In this document: piece after piece, positions 33,191 to 41,808 of the stretch | Numbering within the stretch: position 1 is the first letter of the stretch | Layout: every line of letters starts with the position of its first letter | NCBI GenBank assembly: GCA_943327755.2 | Contig: CALPYF020000006.1 | Location: 103,062-167,061, forward strand | Origin: Deinococcus hopiensis KR-140 | GTDB taxonomy: Bacteria > Deinococcota > Deinococci > Deinococcales > Deinococcaceae | Direction: 5' to 3' | Length of the DNA: 64,000 nucleotides | Program-made: the position numbers and the translations under genes | The notes under the pieces: model-generated | Seen by the model: only the letters and a program-made list of their open reading frames with translations | What the model was told of the DNA's origin: nothing | Database searches by the model: none

Positions 33191-35578
33191 TCATTCTTCC
33201 CACCCCCCGGGGTTGGTGCTGAGCATCAGGTTCACGAACAGGCGGCTGCTCTTGGTGCGGCCCTTCTCGATGGGCTTGTCGAAGTAGCGCCCGGCGGCCA
33301 GGAGTTGCTTGGCGAATCCGGTGGCACTGAGGGCCCCGTGCCCGGTACGCCCGGCCCACTTGCGGTAGGCGTCGTACAGTTCGCCGGTGGTGACGGTGGC
33401 GTCTGGGGTGTAGCTGCACTCCTCGCGCAGGAACGAGATGACGCGGTTGCTCTCTTCGACGATCTCGCGGGCGAGGGCGTTGCCGTCGCTGCTGGGGAAG
33501 CGCATGCCGCGTTCTTGCAGGAGGCGCAGACCGTCCAGCATCCAGTTCAGGACGCCGGGCAACTCGTCCGGGTGTGTGAGGCGGCTTTCCAGGGTGGGGT
33601 CGGGGGTCTGGGGGCGCACGTTGAAGGCGACGGGCAGGAAGCGGCGCATCAGGGAGCTGTTGCTGGTGTCGTCGCCCAGGAAGGGCATGACGTTCGAGAG
33701 GATGATCAGCTTGAGATCCAGCTTGGTGGTGTAGGGTGTCTTGTTCTTGACGTCGATGCTGATCTGGTCCTCGCCGGTGACGCGCTTGAAGGGCAGCCAG
33801 TCCACGTTGCGCTGCAGCTCGCTCACGACGCACATGCGCTTGCCGACGAGCGTGCCCACGAGGAACGAACCGTCCTTGATGTTCTCCAGTGCGGATGAGG
33901 TGGCGAGATTGCCCAGCACGGCTTGCAGGACGCGCACGAAGGTGCTCTTGCCGGTACCGCCGTCACCCACGAGCAGCAGGGCGCGCTGGGGGCTAGTCTC
34001 GCCGGTCAGGCACAGCCCGGCGAACATCTGGAGCAACTCGCGGTCTCCCTCGTCGGGGACGGCCTGCCGGAGGAAGGCGAGCCAGTCGTGGGCGATGGTG
34101 CCGGGCCGCCAGTGCGCGGCGCTCTGGATGATGCTGAAGTACGCGGGGCTGTGTTCGTACAGGTCGCCGCTGGCGAGGTCCAGTACGCCGCTGCGGGTGT
34201 TCAGTTCCCACGCGCCCTGGTCCACCTCGCGGCTGCCGATCAGCGGGTCACGGCCGATCTTGGTGAGGATCTCGGTCACCTGGGCGTTCTTGAGGGTGAA
34301 CCCGTAGGACTGCAGGCACAGGTCCACCTTCTGGGCCATGACCTCGTCGGGCACTTCGACGTAGACGCCCTGGCGGTACTCCCACCAGTTCCGCCACACC
34401 TGGTGGTAGCGGTAGACGTGGTCGTGCTGGCGCATGTCGGCGGTGACGAGGTCGCGGTAGTGGGCGAGGCCGGGCTTGTCGGGCAGGGCGGCGAGGACGT
34501 CCGCGACGGTGATGCTGCCGCCGTCGTCACCCTGCCCGCCGTGCTTTCCGATGGTGCCGCGGCCTGCGCTGGGGGGCAGCTGGCCAACTTTGCTGAGGTC
34601 GCGCGGTTTGGCCTTGCCGCTTTCCAGGCCGGAGCGGAGCGTGGGGAAGATCTGGTCATCGGGGAGGCCGGCGGCACGGGCGGCCTGCGTGAGTTGCTGG
34701 GCCGCTTCCACTTCGTCGAGGGCCCCGGCGCCGATGATCTGCCCGAGGCTGAACGCGCTGCGGTTCAGTTGGTGGTTCCGGCCGCCCTCGCTGGTGCTGG
34801 CCATGAGGTCGCATTCCTTCGCGAGGGCCGTGCGTGCCCAGCGTTCCATCTGCGTGTCCCCGGTGACCTGGGGGCGGGAGGCGGCAGGGGCGGGGGCAGG
34901 TTCCGGCGCCGTCTTCTCCGGCTGCGGGAGGGCGTTCAGGGCGGCGTCGGTGACGGTGGCGGTCTCGTCCGTGAACAGGACCTGCACGGGCAGGGGCCGG
35001 GCCGGGTTCTTGAGGTTGTGTGTACCTGGGACGCGGAGGATGCGCGCCAGGTCGGTGCTCTTGAGGTCCCCGCCCAGCAGGTGCGCCAGCGCCCGGTTGA
35101 ACCGCTCAGTGTCGGCCTGGTCGGTGGCGTACTCCCGGGCGAGGTACAGCTGCACGCCGTGCCCGCTGTCCACGGCTGCGCGGATGCTGAGGCCGTGATC
35201 GGCGAGGGTGTTGATGCTCTGCGCGAGGAGGGTGGCCTTGTACTCGGCCAGCTCCTCGGGCGCGGTCTGGTGCAGGGTGTCCTTGTGCAGGCCGCCGGTG
35301 AGGTCGGGGTGATCGGCGAGGTCCACGTCCACCCACACGAGGCGGGTGGGTTTGCAGTTCTCGGCCTTGCCGCTCGTCTGGTCCTTGCGCAGGGCGACGC
35401 CGAAGTACACGTCCTTGCCTGCTGGGGCGCGATCGGGGGTGAAGAGGTCGGGGTGACCTTCGAATACGGGCCAGGGCATCCAGTGCTTGGCACCGCCCTT
35501 GAGGTAACGGAATTCCACCCAGCCCTGCGCGGTGACACCCGCGTACAGGCTGGTGAGGAAGGCGAGCGGGGTGGTCAC
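33191..35578 (-). CDS. Primase-helicase (AEP-like plus D5/SF3)
   Basis: A 795-aa replication protein. The N-terminal third has VWVDVDLADHPDLTGG (metal-binding Asp pair), GHGVQLYLA and LARILRVPGTHNLKN, as in archaeo-eukaryotic-type primases of mobile elements. The C-terminal half is a D5-type helicase: Walker A GDGGTGKST with K544, then KRMCVVSELQ and LILSNVMPFLGDD, and an Arg-finger-like SLMRRFLP. GTG start overlaps the methylase stop (GTGA); longer in-frame starts would enter the previous gene. It should unwind and prime phage DNA at the adjacent repeats. Confidence 0.85.
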   Translation of the reverse strand: MTTPLAFLTSLYAGVTAQGWVEFRYLKGGAKHWMPWPVFEGHPDLFTPDRAPAGKDVYFGVALRKDQTSGKAENCKPTRLVWVDVDLADHPDLTGGLHKDTLHQTAPEELAEYKATLLAQSINTLADHGLSIRAAVDSGHGVQLYLAREYATDQADTERFNRALAHLLGGDLKSTDLARILRVPGTHNLKNPARPLPVQVLFTDETATVTDAALNALPQPEKTAPEPAPAPAASRPQVTGDTQMERWARTALAKECDLMASTSEGGRNHQLNRSAFSLGQIIGAGALDEVEAAQQLTQAARAAGLPDDQIFPTLRSGLESGKAKPRDLSKVGQLPPSAGRGTIGKHGGQGDDGGSITVADVLAALPDKPGLAHYRDLVTADMRQHDHVYRYHQVWRNWWEYRQGVYVEVPDEVMAQKVDLCLQSYGFTLKNAQVTEILTKIGRDPLIGSREVDQGAWELNTRSGVLDLASGDLYEHSPAYFSIIQSAAHWRPGTIAHDWLAFLRQAVPDEGDRELLQMFAGLCLTGETSPQRALLLVGDGGTGKSTFVRVLQAVLGNLATSSALENIKDGSFLVGTLVGKRMCVVSELQRNVDWLPFKRVTGEDQISIDVKNKTPYTTKLDLKLIILSNVMPFLGDDTSNSSLMRRFLPVAFNVRPQTPDPTLESRLTHPDELPGVLNWMLDGLRLLQERGMRFPSSDGNALAREIVEESNRVISFLREECSYTPDATVTTGELYDAYRKWAGRTGHGALSATGFAKQLLAAGRYFDKPIEKGRTKSSRLFVNLMLSTNPGGWEE

Positions 35579-36438
35579 GGTGACGCTCCGAAATCGAACA
35601 GTGAGATTTGCCGGAGGGAGTCCTGGAGCTCGAGTGCCGCTGCGGCCCGTGGGTTGATCCACAGCACCTCGGTGCGTTCCTGTCCTTTCTCCGCTGCGGC
35701 CCGGCGTTCGACGCGGGCCCAGTCTGCGAGCATGTCGTCGTACAGCTCGTTGCCGTACCCGCTCAGCAACACGAGGCCTTGAAAGTCGAGCAGGGTTTCG
35801 AGCAGTTCGGTGTGGCTGGCCTCGTCAAACATCTCCGCCGCGTAGAACCTCTTCCACTTCCGCGTCTTGCCCAGGTAGGGCGGGTCCACGTATGCCAGGA
35901 CGTCCGGGCCGTTGATGCGGCCCAGCAGGGTCACGGCCGGCAGGCATTCGATCTGGGCGTGGCGGAGCCGGGCGGCCGTGGCGCGGATGCGGTCCGGCAC
36001 ACCTTCCCACTGGCGGGTGACGTTCTTGGTGGCGCCGCCTTGCGGCCCGCTGTGCCGCCAGCCGCTGCGGTACGTGCCGCGGTGGGCGGTGCCGCCATAC
36101 GCCTGCCAGTGCCGCACGATGGTGCGGCGGGCCCGCTCGAGCGGATCCGTGGTGTCAGCCAGGTCGTAGCTGAGTTCGTACTCTTCCCGAGCCCAGGGGG
36201 TCAGTTCGATCGCCGCGGCCAGGGCTTCAGGCTGTTCGCGCAGGGTGCGGAACAGGTGCACCACTTCGCCGTCCAGGTCGTTGATGTACTCACTCGGGCT
36301 GATGGGCTTGTTGAAGAACACTGCGCCGGAGCCGAAGAAGGGTTCGATGTAGGTGTGGTGGGCGGGGATGTGGTCGATGATCCAGCTGGCCAGCTGCCAC
36401 TTCGCGCCGGGGTACCGGATGACAGGGGAAGGGCTCAT
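35575..36438 (-). CDS. Dam-type (D12 class) N6-adenine DNA methyltransferase
   Basis: A 287-aa enzyme. RYPGAKW (residue 8) and IEPFFGSGAVFF form AdoMet motifs, and YVDPPYLG near residue 188 is the DPPY catalytic motif. The start was set at the ATG whose ATGA overlaps the upstream stop. Phage Dam-type enzymes methylate adenine to evade host restriction or mark replicated DNA. The recognition sequence cannot be told from the sequence. Confidence 0.85.
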   Translation of the reverse strand: MSPSPVIRYPGAKWQLASWIIDHIPAHHTYIEPFFGSGAVFFNKPISPSEYINDLDGEVVHLFRTLREQPEALAAAIELTPWAREEYELSYDLADTTDPLERARRTIVRHWQAYGGTAHRGTYRSGWRHSGPQGGATKNVTRQWEGVPDRIRATAARLRHAQIECLPAVTLLGRINGPDVLAYVDPPYLGKTRKWKRFYAAEMFDEASHTELLETLLDFQGLVLLSGYGNELYDDMLADWARVERRAAAEKGQERTEVLWINPRAAAALELQDSLRQISLFDFGASP

Positions 36439-37013
36439 GCCAGCCAGTCCTGTCCGGTGAGGTGCCCCCACTGCTGGGGCGCGGGTGGGGTGAGGCGGGC
36501 CTGGACGATGGCGGTGAGGTCGTCACCGAGATCCCAGACGCCCTGCTTGCCGCTGCACTGCACCGGCTCGGGAAGGGTGATGACGTTCGTCAGGTGGATG
36601 TGCAGCAGGCCGGGCACGGCCCAGGGGTCGGTGCTGTGCACGTCCACGTCAGCCACGGTGGCGACGGCGACGACGCCGGGGAGGATGAACGCCTCGGGGG
36701 TCAGCGCGGTGACGCCGCGGCGCGCGAGGTACTGGGCGGCACTGTCGGGCAGCTCGCCGCCGAGGATGCGGTGCACGCCCTGCAGGTCCTCGCAGTGCTG
36801 GCGCCACAGGTTCGCCTCAGCCAGCTGGCTCCAGTGCCCGGCGCGCTTGGGGCGCTGGGGGGCGGTGCCGCCGTGAATGGCGATGGTCTCCCCCACCAGC
36901 TGCGGCAGGCCCATCAGGTCAGCGGTGCGGGCGTCCCAGTCCCGGTTCTCGACTCTCTTGCCGAGGTGGGCGATGGCGAAGGCCCACGGATGGCGCAGGG
37001 TGAGGGCCTTCAC
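36435..37013 (-). CDS. ASCH-domain protein
   Basis: A 192-aa protein with the ASCH signature: ALTLRHPWAFAIAHLGKRVENRDW, where GKRVENR is diagnostic, and later ILPGVVAVATVADVDV. ASCH domains are related to PUA and bind RNA or modified nucleic acid. Its stop overlaps the Dam-type start, so it may cooperate in modification biology. No catalytic claim is made. Confidence 0.75.
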   Translation of the reverse strand: MKALTLRHPWAFAIAHLGKRVENRDWDARTADLMGLPQLVGETIAIHGGTAPQRPKRAGHWSQLAEANLWRQHCEDLQGVHRILGGELPDSAAQYLARRGVTALTPEAFILPGVVAVATVADVDVHSTDPWAVPGLLHIHLTNVITLPEPVQCSGKQGVWDLGDDLTAIVQARLTPPAPQQWGHLTGQDWLA

Positions 37014-37354
37014 GGGTTCACCGCTTCGCCATAGCTGTCGTGGAACAGAGGCGCGTACCGGACCCCGATCTTCACCCGGAAGACAGGACCGCGCGGCTCG
37101 TCTTCCTCGTGGGCTTCCCAGATGATCAGGTCGAAGTCGGCGGGGCAGTCCCAGTCATAGAAGACTTTCTCTGCGTACTCTTCAGCCACGTCCTGTGCGA
37201 GGGTCCGGTCAAGTTCGCCCCTGGTCCTGTAGGAGGGCTTCATGGTGTGTTCCATGGCCTCGTTCATGGCCTCTGGCAGCTTGGTGAGGTTGCCGTAGAA
37301 GTTGTTCAGGTCAGCGACCATGAAGGTCCGGGGCGGCTGTTCGAGCAGCGACAT
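37010..37354 (-). CDS. Unknown early protein, 114 aa
   Basis: Acidic, with a VADLNNFYGNLTKLPEAMNEAMEHT helix and a strand-rich C-terminus (DFDLIIWEAHEEDEPRGPVFRVKIGVRYAP). The ATG overlaps the RecD2 stop as TGATG. Small size and operon position suggest an accessory replication protein; no family recognised. Confidence 0.55.
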   Translation of the reverse strand: MSLLEQPPRTFMVADLNNFYGNLTKLPEAMNEAMEHTMKPSYRTRGELDRTLAQDVAEEYAEKVFYDWDCPADFDLIIWEAHEEDEPRGPVFRVKIGVRYAPLFHDSYGEAVNP

Positions 37355-39483
37355 CACGCCACCTCCATGGTCTTGAACTGGGCCTTGAGCGCCTCGATGT
37401 GGTCGGAGACGGGCGTTTCGGCGACACTCGGCTGCCGAAGCGTGCGCCACACCTGCGGCGCTGCGGTACTGACCACGTCATCCCGCTGGGCCGCCGGTTC
37501 CACGGTCAGGGGCGCGCTGTCGGTGGGTTCGGTGACGCGCACGGGTGCACGCCCAGCTGCGTAGCGCTTGAGGCCAGCGGCCAGCAGCTCGTACCCCTCT
37601 TCCGGGTAGACCGGCTCAGGCTCAGCGGCCACCACGGGGCGCCCAAGGATCAGCTCAGCGGCCGGGATGAACTCCGGGCGGATGTCCAGCTCGACGGGCT
37701 CAGGTGCTGGGCGCGCGAGGCGGCGCATCAGGCTGCTGGGCACCTCGGGGGCATCCTGCGCCGCGTTCGTCCACCACGTCGGCGTGGGCAGCATCGAGAC
37801 GATCACGAGGCGAGTCTTCGCGCGGGTGGCGCTGGTGTAGAAGAACGGCCGGGCCGTGTCCGCCCGCACCGCGCTCGGCTGGATCAGGATCACACGGTCC
37901 CAGTCGGACCCCTGCGCCTTGTGCACCGTGATCACGTAGCCCAGCTGCACGTACTTCTCCAGCTCGTCCTCGGGAATCGCGACGCTGCTTTCCTGCGTGC
38001 CGATCTGCACGACCAGGTGCATCATCGGGTCGCCCAGTTCCTCTTCCCAGCTGCCATCCGGTTGCTTACGCAGGACGCGTTTGGGCTTGTACGTGCGGTC
38101 CACGACGCGGCCGGTCTGCCCGTTGAAGATGCCCAGCAGCGTCGAGTTCTTGACGACGATGATCTTGTCGCCGCGCCGCACCTCGGCCTTGTGCAGCGGC
38201 CGGTTGCGTTCGCCGGTGCCCAGCTTCCACAACGGGTATTCGAATAGGGCCTCGCCATCGGGGTTGATGACGGCCTGCGCGGCGAGGTTGTACCGCTCCG
38301 CGTTCTCGTTCTGGTACGTGATGGCCTGCCAGTCGTTGAAGTCCTGCCCGCCATGCCGCCGGACGAGGTCCGTGAACAGCGCCTCGAGGTTCGTCTGCGC
38401 GGTGTTCAGGTGGAACTCCACGCAGTCCGCCGGGGCGGGCCGCTTGCGGTGCAGGATGCCTTCGGCGACGTGGAGGATGCCCTGCTGGTCCTGCTGGCGG
38501 TAGTTGCGTTCCAGGTGCACGCGGGGCGCGCCGTGCCGGATCAGGTCCACGAACGGCGTGCCGTGCCCGATGGGCGGCAGCTGGTTCGGGTCACCCACGA
38601 CCACGAGGCGACTGCTGGGGCTGAGGCGCATGACGACGGCCCACAGCAGCCAGTTGGGGAGCATGCTGCTCTCGTCGATCACGACTAGGTCCTCGTCGAG
38701 GACGGGCACCGTGAACTCGCGCCGCATGAAGCCCAGCGCCTTGTGGATGGTGCTGGCGTCGGCCATGATCCCGTACCGGTCGAACGCCTCGCGCATCCGG
38801 TCCGCGGCTTTCCCGGCGAAGGCCATGCCGCGCACCGTGCCGCCCGCGATGGTCACGCACTGGGCCGCTGCGGCGATCACGTGGGTCTTCCCGCAGCCGG
38901 CGCCGCCGGTCAGGCTCAGCACGCGGTTGGCGAGGATGGCGCGCACCGCGCGGGTCTGCACGTCATCCAGGCCCAGGCGGTCGCACACGGCCTGCTGAGC
39001 AGGGGCCAGGTCAGCCAGGGCGGGCTCGCCGATGGTCATGCGGCGCATCCAGGCTTCAAGGCCCTTCTCGGCGGCGAGTTCCTCGGGCAGCCAGTACAGG
39101 CCCTCCTCGATGTCCACGCCGCTGCCCAGGTGCGCGGGGTCGCGAAGTTCCAGGCGGGCGCGTTCGGCGGTCAGTTCCTTCTCGGTGAGTACGCCCTTCT
39201 GTTCGAGGATGCTGCGGTTGCCTGCCTCGTGGCGGCGGGGGTCTTCGCTGCCCAGGTTGAACTGCGCGAGGGCGATCTTGTCGGCCTTCTTGAAGCCGAA
39301 GCCGTCGACCTGCATCAGGTTGTAGGGGTTGCGTTCGATCATGACGAGCGCTTCGTGCGCGTCCCCGTCGCCCAGGTCTTCGATGATGCGGGGGGCGAGG
39401 CGGGAACCGACGCCGGGCAGCTCTCGTATGGCTTGGTGAGGGTCGGAGCGGAACCAGAGGGAACCGGGTTGCTGCTTTAACAT
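37354..39483 (-). CDS. RecD2-like superfamily 1B DNA helicase
   Basis: A 709-aa helicase. An N-terminal helix-hairpin-helix region (LPGVGSRLAPRIIEDLG, then NPYNLMQVDGFGFKKADKIA) matches RecD2. Walker A is LTGGAGCGKTHV with K199, Walker B is LVVIDESSM, motif III is VVGDPNQLPPIG, and the C-terminal motif YVITVHKAQGSDWDRVILI belongs to the UvrD-C2 fold. The start at 39,483 has AGAGGCGAG upstream. Host Deinococcus also encodes RecD2; this phage version probably acts in replication or recombination. Confidence 0.88.
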   Translation of the reverse strand: MLKQQPGSLWFRSDPHQAIRELPGVGSRLAPRIIEDLGDGDAHEALVMIERNPYNLMQVDGFGFKKADKIALAQFNLGSEDPRRHEAGNRSILEQKGVLTEKELTAERARLELRDPAHLGSGVDIEEGLYWLPEELAAEKGLEAWMRRMTIGEPALADLAPAQQAVCDRLGLDDVQTRAVRAILANRVLSLTGGAGCGKTHVIAAAAQCVTIAGGTVRGMAFAGKAADRMREAFDRYGIMADASTIHKALGFMRREFTVPVLDEDLVVIDESSMLPNWLLWAVVMRLSPSSRLVVVGDPNQLPPIGHGTPFVDLIRHGAPRVHLERNYRQQDQQGILHVAEGILHRKRPAPADCVEFHLNTAQTNLEALFTDLVRRHGGQDFNDWQAITYQNENAERYNLAAQAVINPDGEALFEYPLWKLGTGERNRPLHKAEVRRGDKIIVVKNSTLLGIFNGQTGRVVDRTYKPKRVLRKQPDGSWEEELGDPMMHLVVQIGTQESSVAIPEDELEKYVQLGYVITVHKAQGSDWDRVILIQPSAVRADTARPFFYTSATRAKTRLVIVSMLPTPTWWTNAAQDAPEVPSSLMRRLARPAPEPVELDIRPEFIPAAELILGRPVVAAEPEPVYPEEGYELLAAGLKRYAAGRAPVRVTEPTDSAPLTVEPAAQRDDVVSTAAPQVWRTLRQPSVAETPVSDHIEALKAQFKTMEVA

Positions 39484-39510
39484 GATCTCGCCTCTCTTCA
39501 GGGGCTGAAA

Positions 39511-39553
39511 AATGCCCACCGCAGGCTTTCCAGGCGTATGCGGTGGGCTTTTT
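39511..39553 (-). terminator. Bidirectional terminator hairpin inside the early operon
   Basis: GCCCACCGCA and TGCGGTGGGC pair perfectly (10 bp) around a 15-nt loop, with T-runs on both sides. It lies between the ssDNA-binding-like gene and RecD2, only 28 nt upstream of the RecD2 start. Confidence 0.75.
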
Positions 39554-39593
39554 ACGTGCTCCTCAGGGGGATTGGATAGGGTCGAAACTCAGG

Positions 39594-40247
39594 TCAGTAC
39601 GGGGGTTCGTCGTTGATGGCGGGCGCGGGCGCCGGGGTGGCCGGACGGGCTGGGGGGCGACTCGCCGGAGCCTGCTGCTGGGGCGCCGCTGCGGGCTGGG
39701 CGGCCTGACGCTGGGGCTTGCGCGGGCCAGTGCCGCCACCCACCTGCATGACGGCCGCGATTTCGTTGCCCTGCTTGCCGTTACTGTCCCAGACCTTCAC
39801 GACCAGCTGGCACGTCTTGCCGATCAGCTGCTGATCGGCGACGGTCAGGCCCTTCACCTCGGCCTTCTCGTTGTTGCCCTTCTCGTCCTTGCTCTGCAGG
39901 TGATCGACCAGCTCGTCGTAGGACTGGATGAACTCGCCCAGGTCGATGTCGACGGTGTCGGCGTTCTCGCTGGTGATCTTCGTGCCGGCGATCTCGCCCA
40001 CGCGCTTCCAGAAGATGCTCTTGTCGTTGAAGGCGAAGTTCTTGGGGAAGCCGAGGTAGTCGACGAGTTCGAAGGTCTGCCCGTCGGCCTCGTACTCCCA
40101 GACGAACATGATCTTGGGCGCGCCGTCGGGCTGGAACTGGGTGGGCTTGCCCCACATGACGAGGGCTTTCTTGAGGGTCATGGGGTAGGTGCCGGGGTCG
40201 AAGAGGGTGCGTTCGAAGGTGCTCTGCTGCTGTGCGGTTCCGCGCAT
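39594..40247 (-). CDS. Phage ssDNA-binding-like protein with SSB-type C-terminal tip
   Basis: A 217-aa protein. Residues 10-150 are a beta-rich domain (YPMTLKKALVMWG, KIMFVWEYEADGQTFELVDYLGF, KTCQLVVKVWD) as in phage single-strand-binding proteins. Residues 155-210 are a Gln/Pro/Ala-rich linker, and the end is AINDEPPY: acidic plus aromatic, like the SSB tip that recruits replication enzymes. AGGAG precedes the ATG. Gene position before RecD2 supports the role. No direct family match was recognised. Confidence 0.65.
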   Translation of the reverse strand: MRGTAQQQSTFERTLFDPGTYPMTLKKALVMWGKPTQFQPDGAPKIMFVWEYEADGQTFELVDYLGFPKNFAFNDKSIFWKRVGEIAGTKITSENADTVDIDLGEFIQSYDELVDHLQSKDEKGNNEKAEVKGLTVADQQLIGKTCQLVVKVWDSNGKQGNEIAAVMQVGGGTGPRKPQRQAAQPAAAPQQQAPASRPPARPATPAPAPAINDEPPY

Positions 40248-40365
40248 GGTGTGCTCCTGGTGTTGGCCCGGTGCTGGGTGTCGTGGGCCGGGTGAGTGGA
40301 GGGGGTCGTGGTGTCCGTACCGCTGGGCCGCTGTGCGTTGGGCAGCCGCACCCCTGCCAGAGGGG

Positions 40366-40650
40366 CTAGGGGGTGTGGTGCTGGGTGTCCTGTGTGGCCT
40401 TCGTGGACCTCAGGGCGGCCCGCAGATGTTCCCAGGCGTCGTCTTTCGCTTCGTGGTGCTCGGCGTCTCGCGGGCCGTCTTTCAGCTGCACGAGTGCCCA
40501 CGCGGCGGCCCAGAGGGCGTTGCGCTCAGACAGCGCGGTGTGCAGTTCGGTCAGCACGGCCCGCGCGGCCTGTTCCAGCGCGTAGCGGTCGCTGTTGCTG
40601 GTGGGCGCGTTGTCCAGCCAGTACCGGAGAGTGCGGGTGGCTTCGCTCAC
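40366..40650 (-). CDS. Small early gene, 94 aa
   Basis: A helical acidic protein (SDRYALEQAARAVLTELHTALSERNALWAAAWALVQLKDGP) with GTG start overlapping the preceding stop. Part of a chain of tiny coupled genes. Function unknown. Confidence 0.55.
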   Translation of the reverse strand: MSEATRTLRYWLDNAPTSNSDRYALEQAARAVLTELHTALSERNALWAAAWALVQLKDGPRDAEHHEAKDDAWEHLRAALRSTKATQDTQHHTP

Positions 40651-40907
40651 GCGCGGCTCCCGTCCGCCCAGGTGCGGCGTTCGATGGTCTGCCCGCCGCG
40701 CCGGACGACCAGTTCGGTCAGGCCGTGCGTGCGGAGGTACGCGGCGCTCACGCTCAGCGCGGGGCGGTGGTGCAGCACGCCGCGTTCCAGTAGTGCGGCG
40801 CGGGCGCGGTCGTGGTTGATGCGCAGGCCGCGCGATTCGGGTGCGGTGCTGAACGACTCGGTGCCGGTGAGGCGGGCCGGAATGAAGCGGGGCAGCAGGA
40901 ACGTCAC
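40647..40907 (-). CDS. Small early gene, 86 aa
   Basis: Starts GTG (VTFLLPRFIPARLTGTESF) in GTGA overlap with the upstream gene. Residues 30-70 (LRINHDRARAALLERGVLHHRP) are basic-helical and could bind DNA. Function unknown. Confidence 0.5.
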   Translation of the reverse strand: MTFLLPRFIPARLTGTESFSTAPESRGLRINHDRARAALLERGVLHHRPALSVSAAYLRTHGLTELVVRRGGQTIERRTWADGSRA

Positions 40908-41158
40908 GCGTGAACCTCCTGGCGCTGGGCGCGCCGGTCGTAGGGGCTGCCGGGCAGGCGGGGGTCGGTGAGCCACTCGCGGTGCGCGAGTTCGCCGCGA
41001 AGTTCCTGGCGCGCCACCTCGGCGGTGCGGATGGCAGCAGCGGTGGGCAGGTAGTCCGGGTGGTCCTGGGACAGACCTGCGAGCTTGATCTGGAGCGCGG
41101 TGCGGTCAGCGGTGTACTCCGCGATGCGGGTTTCCAGCTCGGAGATGCTGAGCTTCAC
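40904..41158 (-). CDS. Small early gene, 84 aa, coiled coil
   Basis: GTG start (VKLSISELETRIAEYTADRTALQIKLAG) in GTGA overlap with the membrane gene upstream. The first 45 residues are a coiled coil. Function unknown. Confidence 0.55.
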   Translation of the reverse strand: MKLSISELETRIAEYTADRTALQIKLAGLSQDHPDYLPTAAAIRTAEVARQELRGELAHREWLTDPRLPGSPYDRRAQRQEVHA

Positions 41159-41346
41159 AGCCGCACCGCCCACATGGCCAGCGCCAGGGCGATCACGCCG
41201 TTCACGGCGCTTTCCATGACGGTCTGCACTTCGAGGATCTTCAGACCGACGCCGACGCCCACGAGGAACACGAGGATCAGCAGCAGCACCAGCAGCGAGC
41301 GGCGCCGGGCGCGGGCGATCATGTCGCTGACGAGCGGAGAGCTCAC
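41155..41346 (-). CDS. Small two-helix membrane protein, 63 aa
   Basis: After a basic start (MIARARRRS) it has SLLVLLLILVFLVGVGVGL and NGVIALALAMWAV. It belongs to the early operon by GTGA overlaps at both ends. It could be a small inner-membrane effector; holin-like size alone is not enough to call it. Confidence 0.55.
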   Translation of the reverse strand: MSSPLVSDMIARARRRSLLVLLLILVFLVGVGVGLKILEVQTVMESAVNGVIALALAMWAVRL

Positions 41347-41618
41347 GCCGCGCCGCCGGGGTACAGGGCGATGGGCGCGGGGGCGGGCATGACCAGGGCC
41401 GGGCTGAATTCCAGCTGCGCGCCCCAGCGGGCGTGATCAGCGATGCGTACGGTCAGGTCTAGCAGCACCTGGGCCGCCTGATCGGAGCGCAGGGGCAGGT
41501 TCTTGTAGGTGCCCCAGTCGTAGCGGACGACCTGCCCGCCACTGACCTGCACGAGGACCGGGGTGCTCGGCCCGAAGGCCTGAGGCTTGCTGTACTGGTA
41601 AATCCCGTCCTGTATCAT
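41343..41618 (-). CDS. Small early gene, 91 aa
   Basis: ATG preceded by GGAGGAGGT, the best ribosome site in this operon. MIQDGIYQYSKPQAFGPSTPVLVQVSGG suggests a beta-rich start, followed by a helix. Function unknown. Confidence 0.55.
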   Translation of the reverse strand: MIQDGIYQYSKPQAFGPSTPVLVQVSGGQVVRYDWGTYKNLPLRSDQAAQVLLDLTVRIADHARWGAQLEFSPALVMPAPAPIALYPGGAA

Positions 41619-41679
41619 GTTCGTACCTCCTCCCCCCGCTGAGCCGTTGCACCGGCTGTGACGCGGGGGGTGTGTGCTT

Positions 41680-41808
41680 TCAGGCGGGTTTCTTCGCCTG
41701 GGTCTTCTGAGCGGCTTGTGCCGTGGCGATCGGGGCGTTCCTGGCGAGCCAGGCGCGCATCCGGTCCTCACGGCTGAGGGCGGGAAGGGTGATGGGCTTA
41801 GGTGTCAT
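41680..41808 (-). CDS. Very small early gene, 42 aa
   Basis: MTPKPITLPALSREDRMRAW... with a basic Ala/Gln/Lys tail. Its ATG overlaps the antirepressor stop as ATGA. Coupling supports translation; function unknown. Confidence 0.45.
   Translation of the reverse strand: MTPKPITLPALSREDRMRAWLARNAPIATAQAAQKTQAKKPA

Noticed and set aside
33923..35782. A 619-aa open frame antisense to the primase-helicase
   Set aside because: Shadow of a gene with intact Walker and primase motifs; composition is Val/Gly/Leu repeats without a fold.
41155..41346. The 63-aa two-helix membrane protein as a holin
   Set aside because: Size fits, but it lies in the early operon with no endolysin nearby; lysis genes are more likely left of the window.
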